Positions 1 to 5,589 of a stretch of 5,589 nt of DNA are shown here, one piece after another. The notes under the pieces are model-generated. The model had not been told where the DNA came from and searched no databases. It saw only the letters and a program-made list of their open reading frames with translations. The position numbers and the translations under genes are program-made. This stretch comes from DATFJZ01 sp034660495. GTDB lineage: Bacteria > Desulfobacterota > Desulfobacteria > Desulfobacterales > Desulfobacteraceae. The stretch is from positions 1 to 5,589 of the forward strand of contig JAYEJJ010000051.1 of assembly GCA_034660495.1 (NCBI GenBank), in the 5' to 3' direction. Position 1 is the first letter of the stretch, and each line of letters begins with the position of its first letter.

Positions 1-381
1 AATGGGATTGGATGGTTTTTTTTGTCATATAACTCATTGTTTTTATATGCTTTATTAAGCAATTATCATATTTCCACCCCTACGGATAATATGCCTACGC
101 TAACCGGGAAAATGGGAATGCGCCCGTTGAGTGATGCTATTGAAATAATTGGTTTAGCAGAAGACTTGCTGAAAGAAAATGAGTATGAAATCAACTCGTT
201 TCAAGTGTTACAACTGACAAACGAAAGCGGCTGTTCGGCTTATGATTGCGAGTTTGTGAGCTTAGCAAAAGATCTGGGCATTCCTCTTATCACAGAAGAC
301 AAAAAAGTGCTCTTGAATTTCCCTGAAACAGCGATAAGTATGGGTCATTTTATAGATATTTCCAAGAAAGATAAACAATAA
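1..381 (+). pseudogene. PIN-domain (VapC-like) C-terminal remnant
   Basis: The reading frame is open from the left edge to the TAA at 379-381. From about position 124 on it reads like the second half of a PIN-domain ribonuclease of the VapC type. It has the helix around LSDAIEII, the conserved AYDCEF segment (Asp codon 244-246) and the ITEDKKVL segment (Asp codon 298-300), which carry the third and fourth acidic metal ligands. The first half is not recognisable. Before position 124 there is no W-x-SEF-RN motif, although the spacing of DNMPTLTGKMGM roughly matches the family's RNVLALYLRKGM region. The N-terminal DTN motif would fall outside the window or is lost. The only early start is a TTG at 22 with no clear ribosome-binding site. 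With half of the active site missing, a nuclease function is unlikely. No antitoxin gene is visible. An alternative is a diverged intact gene starting to the left of the window. The family assignment of the C-terminal part is fairly sure; the decayed state is an inference. Confidence 0.55.
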
Positions 382-484
382 ACGCTTTTCATTTCCCTCT
401 GTGATTTCATTTAATAAAACAGATATGGGGTGCATGCCCAGATATTGGCTGCTTTTCAATATGCCTGTCTGTTAATATGCCTTG

Positions 485-520
485 TGCCTGGCAGGCCTGA
501 CCTGCTTTAAAATCCAGGCA
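485..520. terminator. Possible weak terminator / inverted repeat at gene end
   Basis: TGCCTGG at 485-491 is mirrored by CCAGGCA at 514-520, and inside it GCAGG (491-495) can pair with CCTGC (501-505). The structure sits across the stop codon of the SNF2 gene, where it meets the PIN remnant tail to tail. In the plus direction it is followed by GTTTAAATTT, in the minus direction by no T-run. It could end plus-strand transcription, but the stem is short and the loop large, so this is a weak call. The rest of the 125-bp gap (382-484) shows only a 9-bp direct repeat, AATATGCCT at 458-466 and 474-482. Confidence 0.3.
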
Positions 521-3347
521 GTTTAAATTTCATGGTGACTTCTCCGGTATTGCTGTCAATGGTCACCATTTTTTCATCGGGAGCTGTGGATTCCATCTTT
601 TTTCCGGTGGCCATTTCCATGAGACCGCCGATAAACGCCATGCCTGAATTCAGGACGGTTTCTATTTTTTCCTTTGGCTGACTGGCCAGGATATTGTCTC
701 CTGATTCCTGGGATGTGCTGCTGACTTTTTCATCAGAAACCCCTGGGTCAGTCACTGAATCTTCAGGCGTTTCGGATTCTGCGTGGATATCGGGGTTAAT
801 CTCTTGGGATTTCAGTCCCTCCCTGGCCTCTGAGTGTTCTTGATCTGCGCTGCTCTGATAAACAATGTCATTTGTATCCGTGTCTTTCAGGCGATTGTCA
901 TCTTTCTCTTTGTTGATGATTTCAGGGTTGAGGGTTTCGGGGTTGAGGATTTCAGGGTTCAGGTAATACGGGGTATCTTCCGGGATTTCCTCAGGTTCAG
1001 ACGGATCAGAGGGGGCAGGGGCGGCTGTTTCATCCATCATTTCCCTTAAGCTGTTGAGCACTTCGTTTCTTTTTTCCCTGGAAAATTCAACCGTGTCAGG
1101 TCCCTCATCAAATACCCCCTCAAAAAGATCGGTTTTCAGCTGAATTCCTGCCAGTATACTCTCTTCAATGCTGCGCTTTGCAATCAGATTGATGACATTG
1201 ATGCAGCTGCTGGTCTGGCCGATCCGGCTGACCCGTCCAATGCGCTGATTCATTTTGGCTGGGTTCCAGGGCAGTTCAAAATTCACCACACAGTCTGCTG
1301 CCTGAAGGTTTAGTCCGGTGCCGCCGGCATCTGTTGACAGAAATACCCGGCAGTCCGGGTTGTTTGTGAAAGCATCAATCAGCTCCTGACGTCTTTTGAC
1401 CGGAACCTTTCCTGACAATTCCACAAAGGAAATTTCCGCATTGGAAAGATGTCTGGCAATCAGATAGGTCATGGTGGTCCATTCACTGAATATGACCATT
1501 TTGCGCTGGTTCTGTATGACCAGCTCATCAATGATGGTTTCAAGTTCTTTGAGTTTGGGGGAAATCTGAGTGGACCGGTCTATGAGATAGGTAGAATCGC
1601 ACACCATGCGCATGCGCAGAAGCAGCACCTGTATTTTTCGCAGATCCATGGGGGTTAGAAATTTTTTGTTCATCAGAGGGATCAAAGATCTGGAATACCC
1701 GCCATGGATCTGATGCTGTTCTTCAGACAGATCAATATAATAGTTATTTACCACTTCATCGGGCAGCTCTTCAATGACCTCTTCTTTTTTCCGCCGCAGT
1801 ACAATGCGTTTGAGTTTTTTATTAAGCAGATCCAGGTTTCTGTATCCGGCAATGCTGCTTTTTTTGGTTTTTGATATAAGGAAATGATCTGCGGCAAACT
1901 GCCATAACGGGGTGAGCATATACGGGTCAAGGAACTGGACAATGGAGTATATGTCTTCCAGCTTGTTTTCCAGAGGGGTACCTGTAAGAACCAGGGCGTG
2001 CTTTTTGGGAATTCTTTTCACCGCATCTGCGGTTTTTGTGGAAAAGTTCCTGATTCTCTGGGCTTCATCCAGGATGATAATATCCGGTTCAAACCGGGTA
2101 AGCACAGTAACATCTCTTAATACAGCTTCGTAGTTGGTGATTTTGAAAAACCCGGTGTCATTGAAATAGGCGTTTTCCCGCTGCTGAGGGGAGCCGGCAA
2201 CCACCACAGCGCTTTCACTTGAAAATTTTTCGATTTCCCTTTTCCACTGTTCCTTTAAGGAGGCCAGGGTGACAATCAATACCTTTGAAAAGCCGTACAC
2301 CTCTTTCTTTAATACAGCCAGGGCAATGGCCTGCAAAGTTTTGCCAAGCCCCATTTCATCTCCGAGAAGAAATCCCTTTTTAAACAGGCCGAATTCCACC
2401 CCTTTTTTCTGATAGGGATACAGCCCCGGTAAAATGGGATGGTCAGGCAGGGCGCCTCCTTCCATTTCACTGAGCTGTTTTTCCTGAAGATCATGGTCAA
2501 CCATTTTCAGCAGGTTTTCACGGATACACACCCGTTTGTCTCCCTGGAGACGGGTGATCAGACCCATAATATCCCCGGGACGGTCTGAGAGAAACTCCCC
2601 CGTCTCATTAAACCAGGTGTCCAGAAGGGGAGTAAGATCTGATATTTCTGAGGCAGGCCGCTGGGAAAACAGCTTTGGGGCTCCTGTAAGGGAGTCCCAG
2701 TAAAGATCAATAAATGGAAAATTTTCCTTTGCCGACTGTTTTTTAAACCCCGGTTCTTTTGCAATGGAAGCCGTGGAAAAAAATATGTGTTTGCAGAATC
2801 CCAAACCGTTGGTGAGATAATCAGGGCAGGTGCAGTGACCCAGGCCGTTTTCCGGATCATGGAGGGTAACGGTGTAGGTGCGGCCGGCAGGGGTTTTCAC
2901 TTTGTGATCGCCCTTGTACATATCCCCTTTTTCAAGGGTTAATTTTTCATGTGCAGCTTTTTTTTTTCTGTCACTTATGGCCAGTGATTTGATTTCTTCC
3001 TCTGAAAGGTAGTTTTCCTCTTTTTTCTTTTTTTCTGCAGTTTTCTGTGTCCCGGCGGCCTGTCTGTCCAGGATATCCCGGGTGTTTAAAAGGGCGGCCA
3101 CCACATGTTTACACCCGTTTCCAGGGTAAGGACAGGTGCATGAGTAGTCGGCCATGTTGTGGTTCAGCTGTATCCGCGTGGTATAATCGCCGTAATTTCC
3201 GTCAAACTGAAACACAAAGGTGGTATGGTCAGGATCCTTTTTTGCCAGAAAAAATGATCCATTGGCATAGACACTTTTCCCGCGGTGATAGATCGGCAGG
3301 GAGTCTGCCACCTCTTTTCTGATATATTCCTCTGAAAGTCCCGGCAT
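507..3347 (-). CDS. SWIM zinc-finger SNF2-family DNA-dependent ATPase/helicase
   Basis: This 946-residue cytoplasmic protein is a SNF2/Rad54-type ATPase. Such proteins use ATP to move along double-stranded DNA and remodel protein-DNA or polymerase complexes; the bacterial relative RapA recycles RNA polymerase. Two SWIM zinc fingers come first: C70-x-C72, C79-x-H81 and C172-x-C174, C185-x-H187, separated by a lysine-rich stretch (about 102-130). The helicase core follows: motif I GDEMGLGKT (329-337), motif II DEAQ (427-430), motif III LTGTP (454-458), motif IV around IFSEW (619-623), motif V TDAGGTGLNLQ (672-682) and motif VI QRIGRVSRIGQ (701-711). All catalytic motifs are present, so it should be active. 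Residues about 772-895 are acidic and low in complexity, with three repeats of LNPE-type units (796-811). The last 50 residues look structured again and end in KFKLPGF. The ATG is preceded by AAGGA at 8-nt spacing, and an in-frame TAG lies eight codons upstream, which fixes the start. The cellular role cannot be told from the context. Confidence 0.95.
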   Translation of the reverse strand: MPGLSEEYIRKEVADSLPIYHRGKSVYANGSFFLAKKDPDHTTFVFQFDGNYGDYTTRIQLNHNMADYSCTCPYPGNGCKHVVAALLNTRDILDRQAAGTQKTAEKKKKEENYLSEEEIKSLAISDRKKKAAHEKLTLEKGDMYKGDHKVKTPAGRTYTVTLHDPENGLGHCTCPDYLTNGLGFCKHIFFSTASIAKEPGFKKQSAKENFPFIDLYWDSLTGAPKLFSQRPASEISDLTPLLDTWFNETGEFLSDRPGDIMGLITRLQGDKRVCIRENLLKMVDHDLQEKQLSEMEGGALPDHPILPGLYPYQKKGVEFGLFKKGFLLGDEMGLGKTLQAIALAVLKKEVYGFSKVLIVTLASLKEQWKREIEKFSSESAVVVAGSPQQRENAYFNDTGFFKITNYEAVLRDVTVLTRFEPDIIILDEAQRIRNFSTKTADAVKRIPKKHALVLTGTPLENKLEDIYSIVQFLDPYMLTPLWQFAADHFLISKTKKSSIAGYRNLDLLNKKLKRIVLRRKKEEVIEELPDEVVNNYYIDLSEEQHQIHGGYSRSLIPLMNKKFLTPMDLRKIQVLLLRMRMVCDSTYLIDRSTQISPKLKELETIIDELVIQNQRKMVIFSEWTTMTYLIARHLSNAEISFVELSGKVPVKRRQELIDAFTNNPDCRVFLSTDAGGTGLNLQAADCVVNFELPWNPAKMNQRIGRVSRIGQTSSCINVINLIAKRSIEESILAGIQLKTDLFEGVFDEGPDTVEFSREKRNEVLNSLREMMDETAAPAPSDPSEPEEIPEDTPYYLNPEILNPETLNPEIINKEKDDNRLKDTDTNDIVYQSSADQEHSEAREGLKSQEINPDIHAESETPEDSVTDPGVSDEKVSSTSQESGDNILASQPKEKIETVLNSGMAFIGGLMEMATGKKMESTAPDEKMVTIDSNTGEVTMKFKLPGF
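915..963 (-). repeat. 15-bp in-frame tandem repeat in the SNF2 gene
   Basis: Three 15-bp units occupy 919-933, 934-948 and 949-963 on the plus strand, with consensus ATTTCAGGGTTGAGG and only a few mismatches. Read on the coding strand they give the five-residue repeat LNPE(I/T), residues 796-811 of the SNF2 protein. The array lies in the acidic linker between the helicase core and the C-terminal tail, where length changes would be tolerated. It probably arose by replication slippage. Confidence 0.85.
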
Positions 3348-3350
3348 CTT

Positions 3351-3387
3351 CTTTATCCTTAATTTTCTCTACTTTATCCTTAATTTT
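3351..3387 (-). repeat. 16-bp direct repeat duplicating the SNF2 ribosome-binding region
   Basis: CTTTATCCTTAATTTT occurs at 3351-3366 and again at 3372-3387, a period of 21 bp. On the coding strand each copy contains AAGGATAAAG. The copy nearer the gene supplies the Shine-Dalgarno sequence AAGGA (3356-3360), 8 nt from the ATG; the second copy offers a second AAGGA 21 nt further upstream. It may be a slippage duplication, a ribosome standby site or a site for a regulator. Confidence 0.8.
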
Positions 3388-3389
3388 AT

Positions 3390-3518
3390 CTAGTGGTAGC
3401 GTTTTAAATATGAAACAATTAAACCGGTTTCCCCGGCAGATGCCCTGTCCAGGAGCATTGAAGCCTGGAGATTCCTTTCATGGTGTGGTAACGGACAAGG
3501 CATTTTGGGAAACAGCAT
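3390..3518 (-). CDS. Possible small ORF (42 codons) in the SNF2 leader
   Basis: An ATG at 3516-3518 opens a frame of 42 codons ending in TAG at 3390-3392, 43 nt before the SNF2 start. It starts MLFPKMPCPL and ends SYLKRYH. It resembles no family I know, has no signal peptide or membrane segment, and has only a weak AAAGAA upstream. It would begin about 10 nt after the predicted transcription start, so it would be nearly leaderless. It could be a leader peptide, a gene remnant, or a chance frame in an untranslated leader; chance is the default view. Confidence 0.2.
   Translation of the reverse strand: MLFPKMPCPLPHHERNLQASMLLDRASAGETGLIVSYLKRYH
3421..3469. other. Palindrome and hairpin in the SNF2 leader
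   Basis: AAACCGGTTT at 3421-3430 is a perfect 10-bp palindrome that could be an operator half. Further on, TCCAGG (3448-3453) pairs with CCTGGA (3464-3469) around a 10-nt loop, and CCGG at 3424-3427 can pair with CCGG at 3433-3436. None is followed by a T-run on the minus strand, so they do not look like a terminator for the CoA-transferase operon. They would be part of the transcribed leader of the SNF2 gene. Confidence 0.3.
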
Positions 3519-3532
3519 TTCTTTGTTTTATT

Positions 3533-3561
3533 ATTTATGCGAGCCGGGGGTGGTTTGTCAA
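3533..3561 (-). promoter_or_regulatory. Candidate sigma70-type promoter for the SNF2 gene
   Basis: On the minus strand a perfect -35 box TTGACA (3556-3561) is followed after 17 bp by ATAAAT (3533-3538), in an AT-rich run reading ATAAATAATAAA. The -35 box begins 2 nt after the stop codon of the upstream CoA-transferase B gene. Transcription would start near 3526 and leave a leader of about 180 nt before the SNF2 ATG. The -35 match and spacing are good, the -10 box is only moderate. Confidence 0.5.
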
Positions 3562-3563
3562 GG

Positions 3564-4325
3564 TTAAAGAATGAGCCGCTGGCTGTCACATTTTTCCAAT
3601 AAAAGGTAGAGTTCGTGTTTTGAGGGCGGAATTTCTTCTTCAGCCCTGGAAACGTCTACGGTAAAAGCCATTTTTTCAAGGATCTGATCCGGGGTGATTC
3701 CCGGATAGCAGCGGTAAAGATACATCTCTTTGGTCTGGTCATCAAACTTCATTACCCCCATGTTTGTAATCACCATTTCAGGGCCGCCAGGGGGAAGGCC
3801 GGCTTTTTCTCTTCCACCGGGTCCGTCTATATATCCAGGGCTTGTCAGATAATCCAGCTGTTTGACAAATTTTCGTTTTTCATGCTGCATGAATATCAAG
3901 CTTTTAGGGACAAAGGAGGCCACGTCGCATCCCCCGCCGCTGCCTGAAAAACGGATTTTCGGGCTTGAATAGTCGCCGATGACCGTGGAATTGAGATTGC
4001 CGAAGATGTCAATCTGGGCAGCCCCGAGGATGCCGACCACATGTTGTCCGGTTATTCTGTTCTGCATGGTTGCAAAGGAGTCAAGGAGCCCGCCATTGGC
4101 TGAGGTGTGGTACATGACCCGTGAATCCCCCACTGCCATGGGAATTTCGTCAAGTTTTGAATCAATGGCACCGGTTTCAAAAAATATAACGCTTTCCGGC
4201 GCATTGATTTTTTTGGCGGCCATGGCAGCCAGCATGGAAATGCCAGTGCCGCAGAAGACAATATCATTATTGCTGATTTCTCTGGCCGCAACGATTGTCA
4301 TCATTTCTTTTAATGTATAGTCCAT
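3564..4325 (-). CDS. gctB: Glutaconate CoA-transferase-like subunit B
   Basis: This 253-residue protein is the catalytic small subunit of a class I CoA-transferase that moves CoA from an acyl-CoA to a free acid through a glutamyl-CoA thioester. It matches the GctB family along its whole length: GTGISMLAAMAAK (26-38), the FETG segment with the likely catalytic Glu50 (equivalent of Glu54 in the Acidaminococcus enzyme), GAAQIDIFGNLNSTVIGDY (101-119), FSGSGGGCD (126-134), MQHEKRKF (146-153) and TSPGYIDGPGGREKAGLP (161-178). The usual family length is about 250-270 residues. Having this Glu separates it from IpdB, the steroid ring-opening relative that lacks it. I chose the ATG at 4323-4325: AGGAG lies 6 nt upstream and the N-terminus MDYTLKEMM fits the family. 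A longer frame from a TTG at 4361 would overlap the A gene stop and has no such site. It follows subunit A after 32 bp, so the two are co-transcribed. The actual acid substrate is unknown. Confidence 0.93.
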   Translation of the reverse strand: MDYTLKEMMTIVAAREISNNDIVFCGTGISMLAAMAAKKINAPESVIFFETGAIDSKLDEIPMAVGDSRVMYHTSANGGLLDSFATMQNRITGQHVVGILGAAQIDIFGNLNSTVIGDYSSPKIRFSGSGGGCDVASFVPKSLIFMQHEKRKFVKQLDYLTSPGYIDGPGGREKAGLPPGGPEMVITNMGVMKFDDQTKEMYLYRCYPGITPDQILEKMAFTVDVSRAEEEIPPSKHELYLLLEKCDSQRLIL

Positions 4326-4331
4326 AAGTAT

Positions 4332-4336
4332 CTCCT
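4332..4336 (-). promoter_or_regulatory. Shine-Dalgarno site deciding the gctB start
   Basis: AGGAG on the minus strand, 6 nt before the ATG at 4323-4325. It is the strongest ribosome-binding site in the window and supports the shorter start over the in-frame TTG and ATG codons further upstream. Confidence 0.85.
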
Positions 4337-4357
4337 GATGTGTCATCCCCAATGGAA

Positions 4358-5335
4358 TCAAGTTCTGTCAAGATTTGCGGCGTAGCCTGTTTTGGGATCT
4401 GCCATGATTTTTTTGATTTGATCCGGCCCCACAAGATCAATGAGTTCCTGGTGGTCTTTTGTACCGAAAATGTATTTTTCAAGGTATTTTTTATAATCAT
4501 CATCATTTTTGGCGCTTGCGCCGTACATTTTCAGCTGGCCGGGATCATAGTCATAGTTGTTGTAGCAGGCTGTGGGATAGGCGCCAAAGGGAAGGTGGAC
4601 CACGGCATCCACATGGATAAAGGGGATCTGATTCTGATCTGAATTCTGTTTGAGTTCATCCCCCGGGCAGAGCTGTTCACAGGTCACAATAAGATGCTGT
4701 GCTGCTTTTGCCTGTTCAACATCGGCAAAGGTAAGTCCTTCAATCCGGCAGTTGCCCTTTTTATCAGCCTTCTGCACATGAATTATGGTGACATCAGGGG
4801 TGATGGCCGGCACCAGAACCAGTTTGTCTGCATTGCCCCAGCCGGAAAAGGGATTGTCTATTTCCAGGAGTTTGTCATTGGGAATTTTTTGGGATTGGCT
4901 TCTCTGCTGTCTGGAAAATCCCCATTTTTTTATGATATCCGTTCCAAGGGAGGACCGGGTGGGCAGAAAGGGGAGACCCATGGCGCCAGCCAGAAATCTC
5001 AATGTCATTTGATAATTGGTGTAATCTTCTACCTGCACAAGGCCCTGCTCAACCGCTTTTCTGAACCGGATACACGTCGATGCAAATTTTCCGTTTCCCC
5101 CATAGGCGATTTCCAGTCTGGCAACAGATCCGGCACCAATGAGTTCATCCACGCCCTGTCCGTTGGAATGGGCGTACAGGTGAATATCTTTGATGTTCTG
5201 GCGGATGATTTCATACACTGCAGCCATGGGGTTTCTGTTGATTGTAAAGCCCCCGATGGTCAGGTGGCAGCCGGGTTTTACAAATTCTGTTACGGCATGT
5301 TTAAGTGTGGTTACTTTGTCTTGACCGACATTCAT
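4358..5335 (-). CDS. gctA: Glutaconate CoA-transferase-like subunit A
   Basis: This 325-residue protein is the large subunit of the same cytoplasmic CoA-transferase; GctA of Acidaminococcus has about 320 residues. Visible family signatures are TIGGFTINRNPMAAVYEIIR (26-45), FRKAVEQG (91-98), GLPFLPTRSSLG (120-131), EIDNPF (158-163), PDVTIIHVQKAD (180-191), LIVTCEQL (215-222) and VDAVVHLPFGAYP (242-254) followed by YDYD. The LPFLPTRSSLG segment also recalls IpdA, the steroid ring-opening relative, but the partner subunit keeps its catalytic Glu, so a transferase is more likely. The start is the ATG at 5333-5335, with AGGTG 4 nt upstream and an N-terminus (MNVGQDKVTTLKHAV) that lines up with the family. 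An upstream in-frame GTG at 5375-5377 has no ribosome-binding site. The frame is intact and ends in TGA at 4358-4360. No dehydratase, decarboxylase or acyl-CoA dehydrogenase gene is in view to name the substrate. Confidence 0.92.
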   Translation of the reverse strand: MNVGQDKVTTLKHAVTEFVKPGCHLTIGGFTINRNPMAAVYEIIRQNIKDIHLYAHSNGQGVDELIGAGSVARLEIAYGGNGKFASTCIRFRKAVEQGLVQVEDYTNYQMTLRFLAGAMGLPFLPTRSSLGTDIIKKWGFSRQQRSQSQKIPNDKLLEIDNPFSGWGNADKLVLVPAITPDVTIIHVQKADKKGNCRIEGLTFADVEQAKAAQHLIVTCEQLCPGDELKQNSDQNQIPFIHVDAVVHLPFGAYPTACYNNYDYDPGQLKMYGASAKNDDDYKKYLEKYIFGTKDHQELIDLVGPDQIKKIMADPKTGYAANLDRT

Positions 5336-5382
5336 GGTACACCTGTATTTGTTAAATTGTTTTATATAATGGAACACTGTTT

Positions 5383-5426
5383 TACTTTATAATACTTTAT
5401 ACAGCACAAGTATTAATTTATGTCAA
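5383..5426 (-). promoter_or_regulatory. Promoter of the gctAB operon with duplicated -10-like box
   Basis: On the minus strand a perfect -35 box TTGACA (5421-5426) is followed after 19 bp by TATAAA (5396-5401). The spacing is longer than the ideal 17. The nine bases TACTTTATA (plus strand) occur twice, at 5383-5391 and 5393-5401, so a second TATAAA lies 10 bp downstream. The predicted leader is about 50-55 nt up to the gctA ATG. The -35 box overlaps the stop codon of the partial gene upstream (TGA at 5423-5425). Confidence 0.6.
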
Positions 5427-5587
5427 GCACTTTGTGATAAATTCTGTTCCAGGTTAACTGTCACTCGATCATCAAGTTTTTTGAATACCGCCGCCCCCAG
5501 CGGTTGCCTGTCAGGAACGAGAACGACGGAGGACTTTTTCCCTGCCAGGCTAAAAATCAAGGAACTGCGGCCTGCGGTCCTCAAACA
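5423..5587 (-). CDS. C-terminal end of an unidentified protein (partial)
   Basis: A minus-strand frame is open from the right edge and ends in TGA at 5423-5425, giving the last 54 residues of a gene whose start lies outside the window. It reads as plausible protein: a hydrophobic strand SSLIFSLAG, then SSVVLVPDRQPLGAAVF, then a polar tail KKLDDRVTVNLEQNLSQSA. The other two minus frames are broken by stops here. I do not recognise the family. Its end is 87 bp upstream of the gctA start and no terminator is visible between them, so read-through into gctAB is possible. Chance openness over 165 bp cannot be excluded. Confidence 0.5.
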   Translation of the reverse strand, partial: CLRTAGRSSLIFSLAGKKSSVVLVPDRQPLGAAVFKKLDDRVTVNLEQNLSQSA

Positions 5588-5589
5588 GC

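Noticed and set aside
262..459. 65-codon minus-strand frame across the end of the PIN remnant
   Set aside because: It is antisense to the conserved PIN C-terminus, with no family resemblance and no clear ribosome-binding site.
2558..2860. 100-codon minus-strand frame inside the SNF2 gene
   Set aside because: It is an out-of-frame overlap with the SNF2 coding sequence, which has strong family support in its own frame.
3419..3481. 20-codon minus-strand frame beginning MKGISRL in the SNF2 leader
   Set aside because: It is very short, has no ribosome-binding site, and overlaps the longer 42-codon frame, which is itself doubtful.
3979..4320. 113-codon plus-strand frame opposite gctB
   Set aside because: It lies fully within the conserved gctB gene in antisense and reads as low-information sequence.
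4326..4361. Longer gctB start at the TTG overlapping the gctA stop
   Set aside because: The ATG at 4323-4325 has an AGGAG at ideal spacing and matches the family N-terminus; the 12 extra residues have no support.
4694..5392. 232-codon open frame on the plus strand opposite gctA
   Set aside because: It is the antisense shadow of a clearly conserved gene; its translation resembles no protein and it has no ribosome-binding site of note.
1..5589. CRISPR array, tRNA or rRNA gene, insertion-sequence ends
   Set aside because: I saw no regularly spaced repeats with spacers, no tRNA-like cloverleaf or rRNA signature, and no transposase or terminal inverted repeats. The only repeats are the short ones listed.

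Overview
The window suggests an anaerobic deltaproteobacterium, most likely of the Desulfobacterales. This rests on moderate GC content, a glutaconate-type CoA-transferase pair, a SWIM/SNF2 protein and protein style. It is an inference from recalled family members, not from a search. Most of the coding DNA is on the minus strand.

Layout from left to right. (1) Positions 1-381 (+) hold the C-terminal half of a VapC-like PIN-domain protein. Its N-terminal half is unrecognisable or lies outside the window, so it looks like a decayed toxin remnant. (2) Positions 382-506 form a convergent intergenic gap with an imperfect inverted repeat around the end of the next gene. (3) Positions 507-3347 (-) encode a 946-residue SNF2-family DNA-dependent ATPase with two N-terminal SWIM zinc fingers, a complete helicase core, a long acidic low-complexity segment and a short structured-looking tail. 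(4) Positions 3348-3563 form a 216-bp leader with a good sigma70-like promoter, a possible 42-codon small ORF and a 16-bp direct repeat that duplicates the ribosome-binding region. (5) Positions 3564-4325 and 4358-5335 (-) are a two-gene operon for the B and A subunits of a glutaconate CoA-transferase-like enzyme. It has its own AT-rich promoter just upstream of the A gene. (6) Positions 5423-5587 (-) appear to be the last 54 codons of another gene that runs off the right edge.

The two CoA-transferase genes clearly work together as one heteromeric enzyme. It would move CoA between an acyl-CoA and a free carboxylic acid, probably a dicarboxylic or related acid in fermentative or anaerobic degradation. 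The SNF2 protein is read in the same direction and could receive read-through from the CoA-transferase operon, but it also has a candidate promoter. Nothing in the sequence ties it functionally to the enzyme. I see no convincing new multi-gene system. The most notable points are the double SWIM module with its acidic tail, the leader of the SNF2 gene, the tandem -10-like repeat before the CoA-transferase operon, and the half-lost PIN gene.
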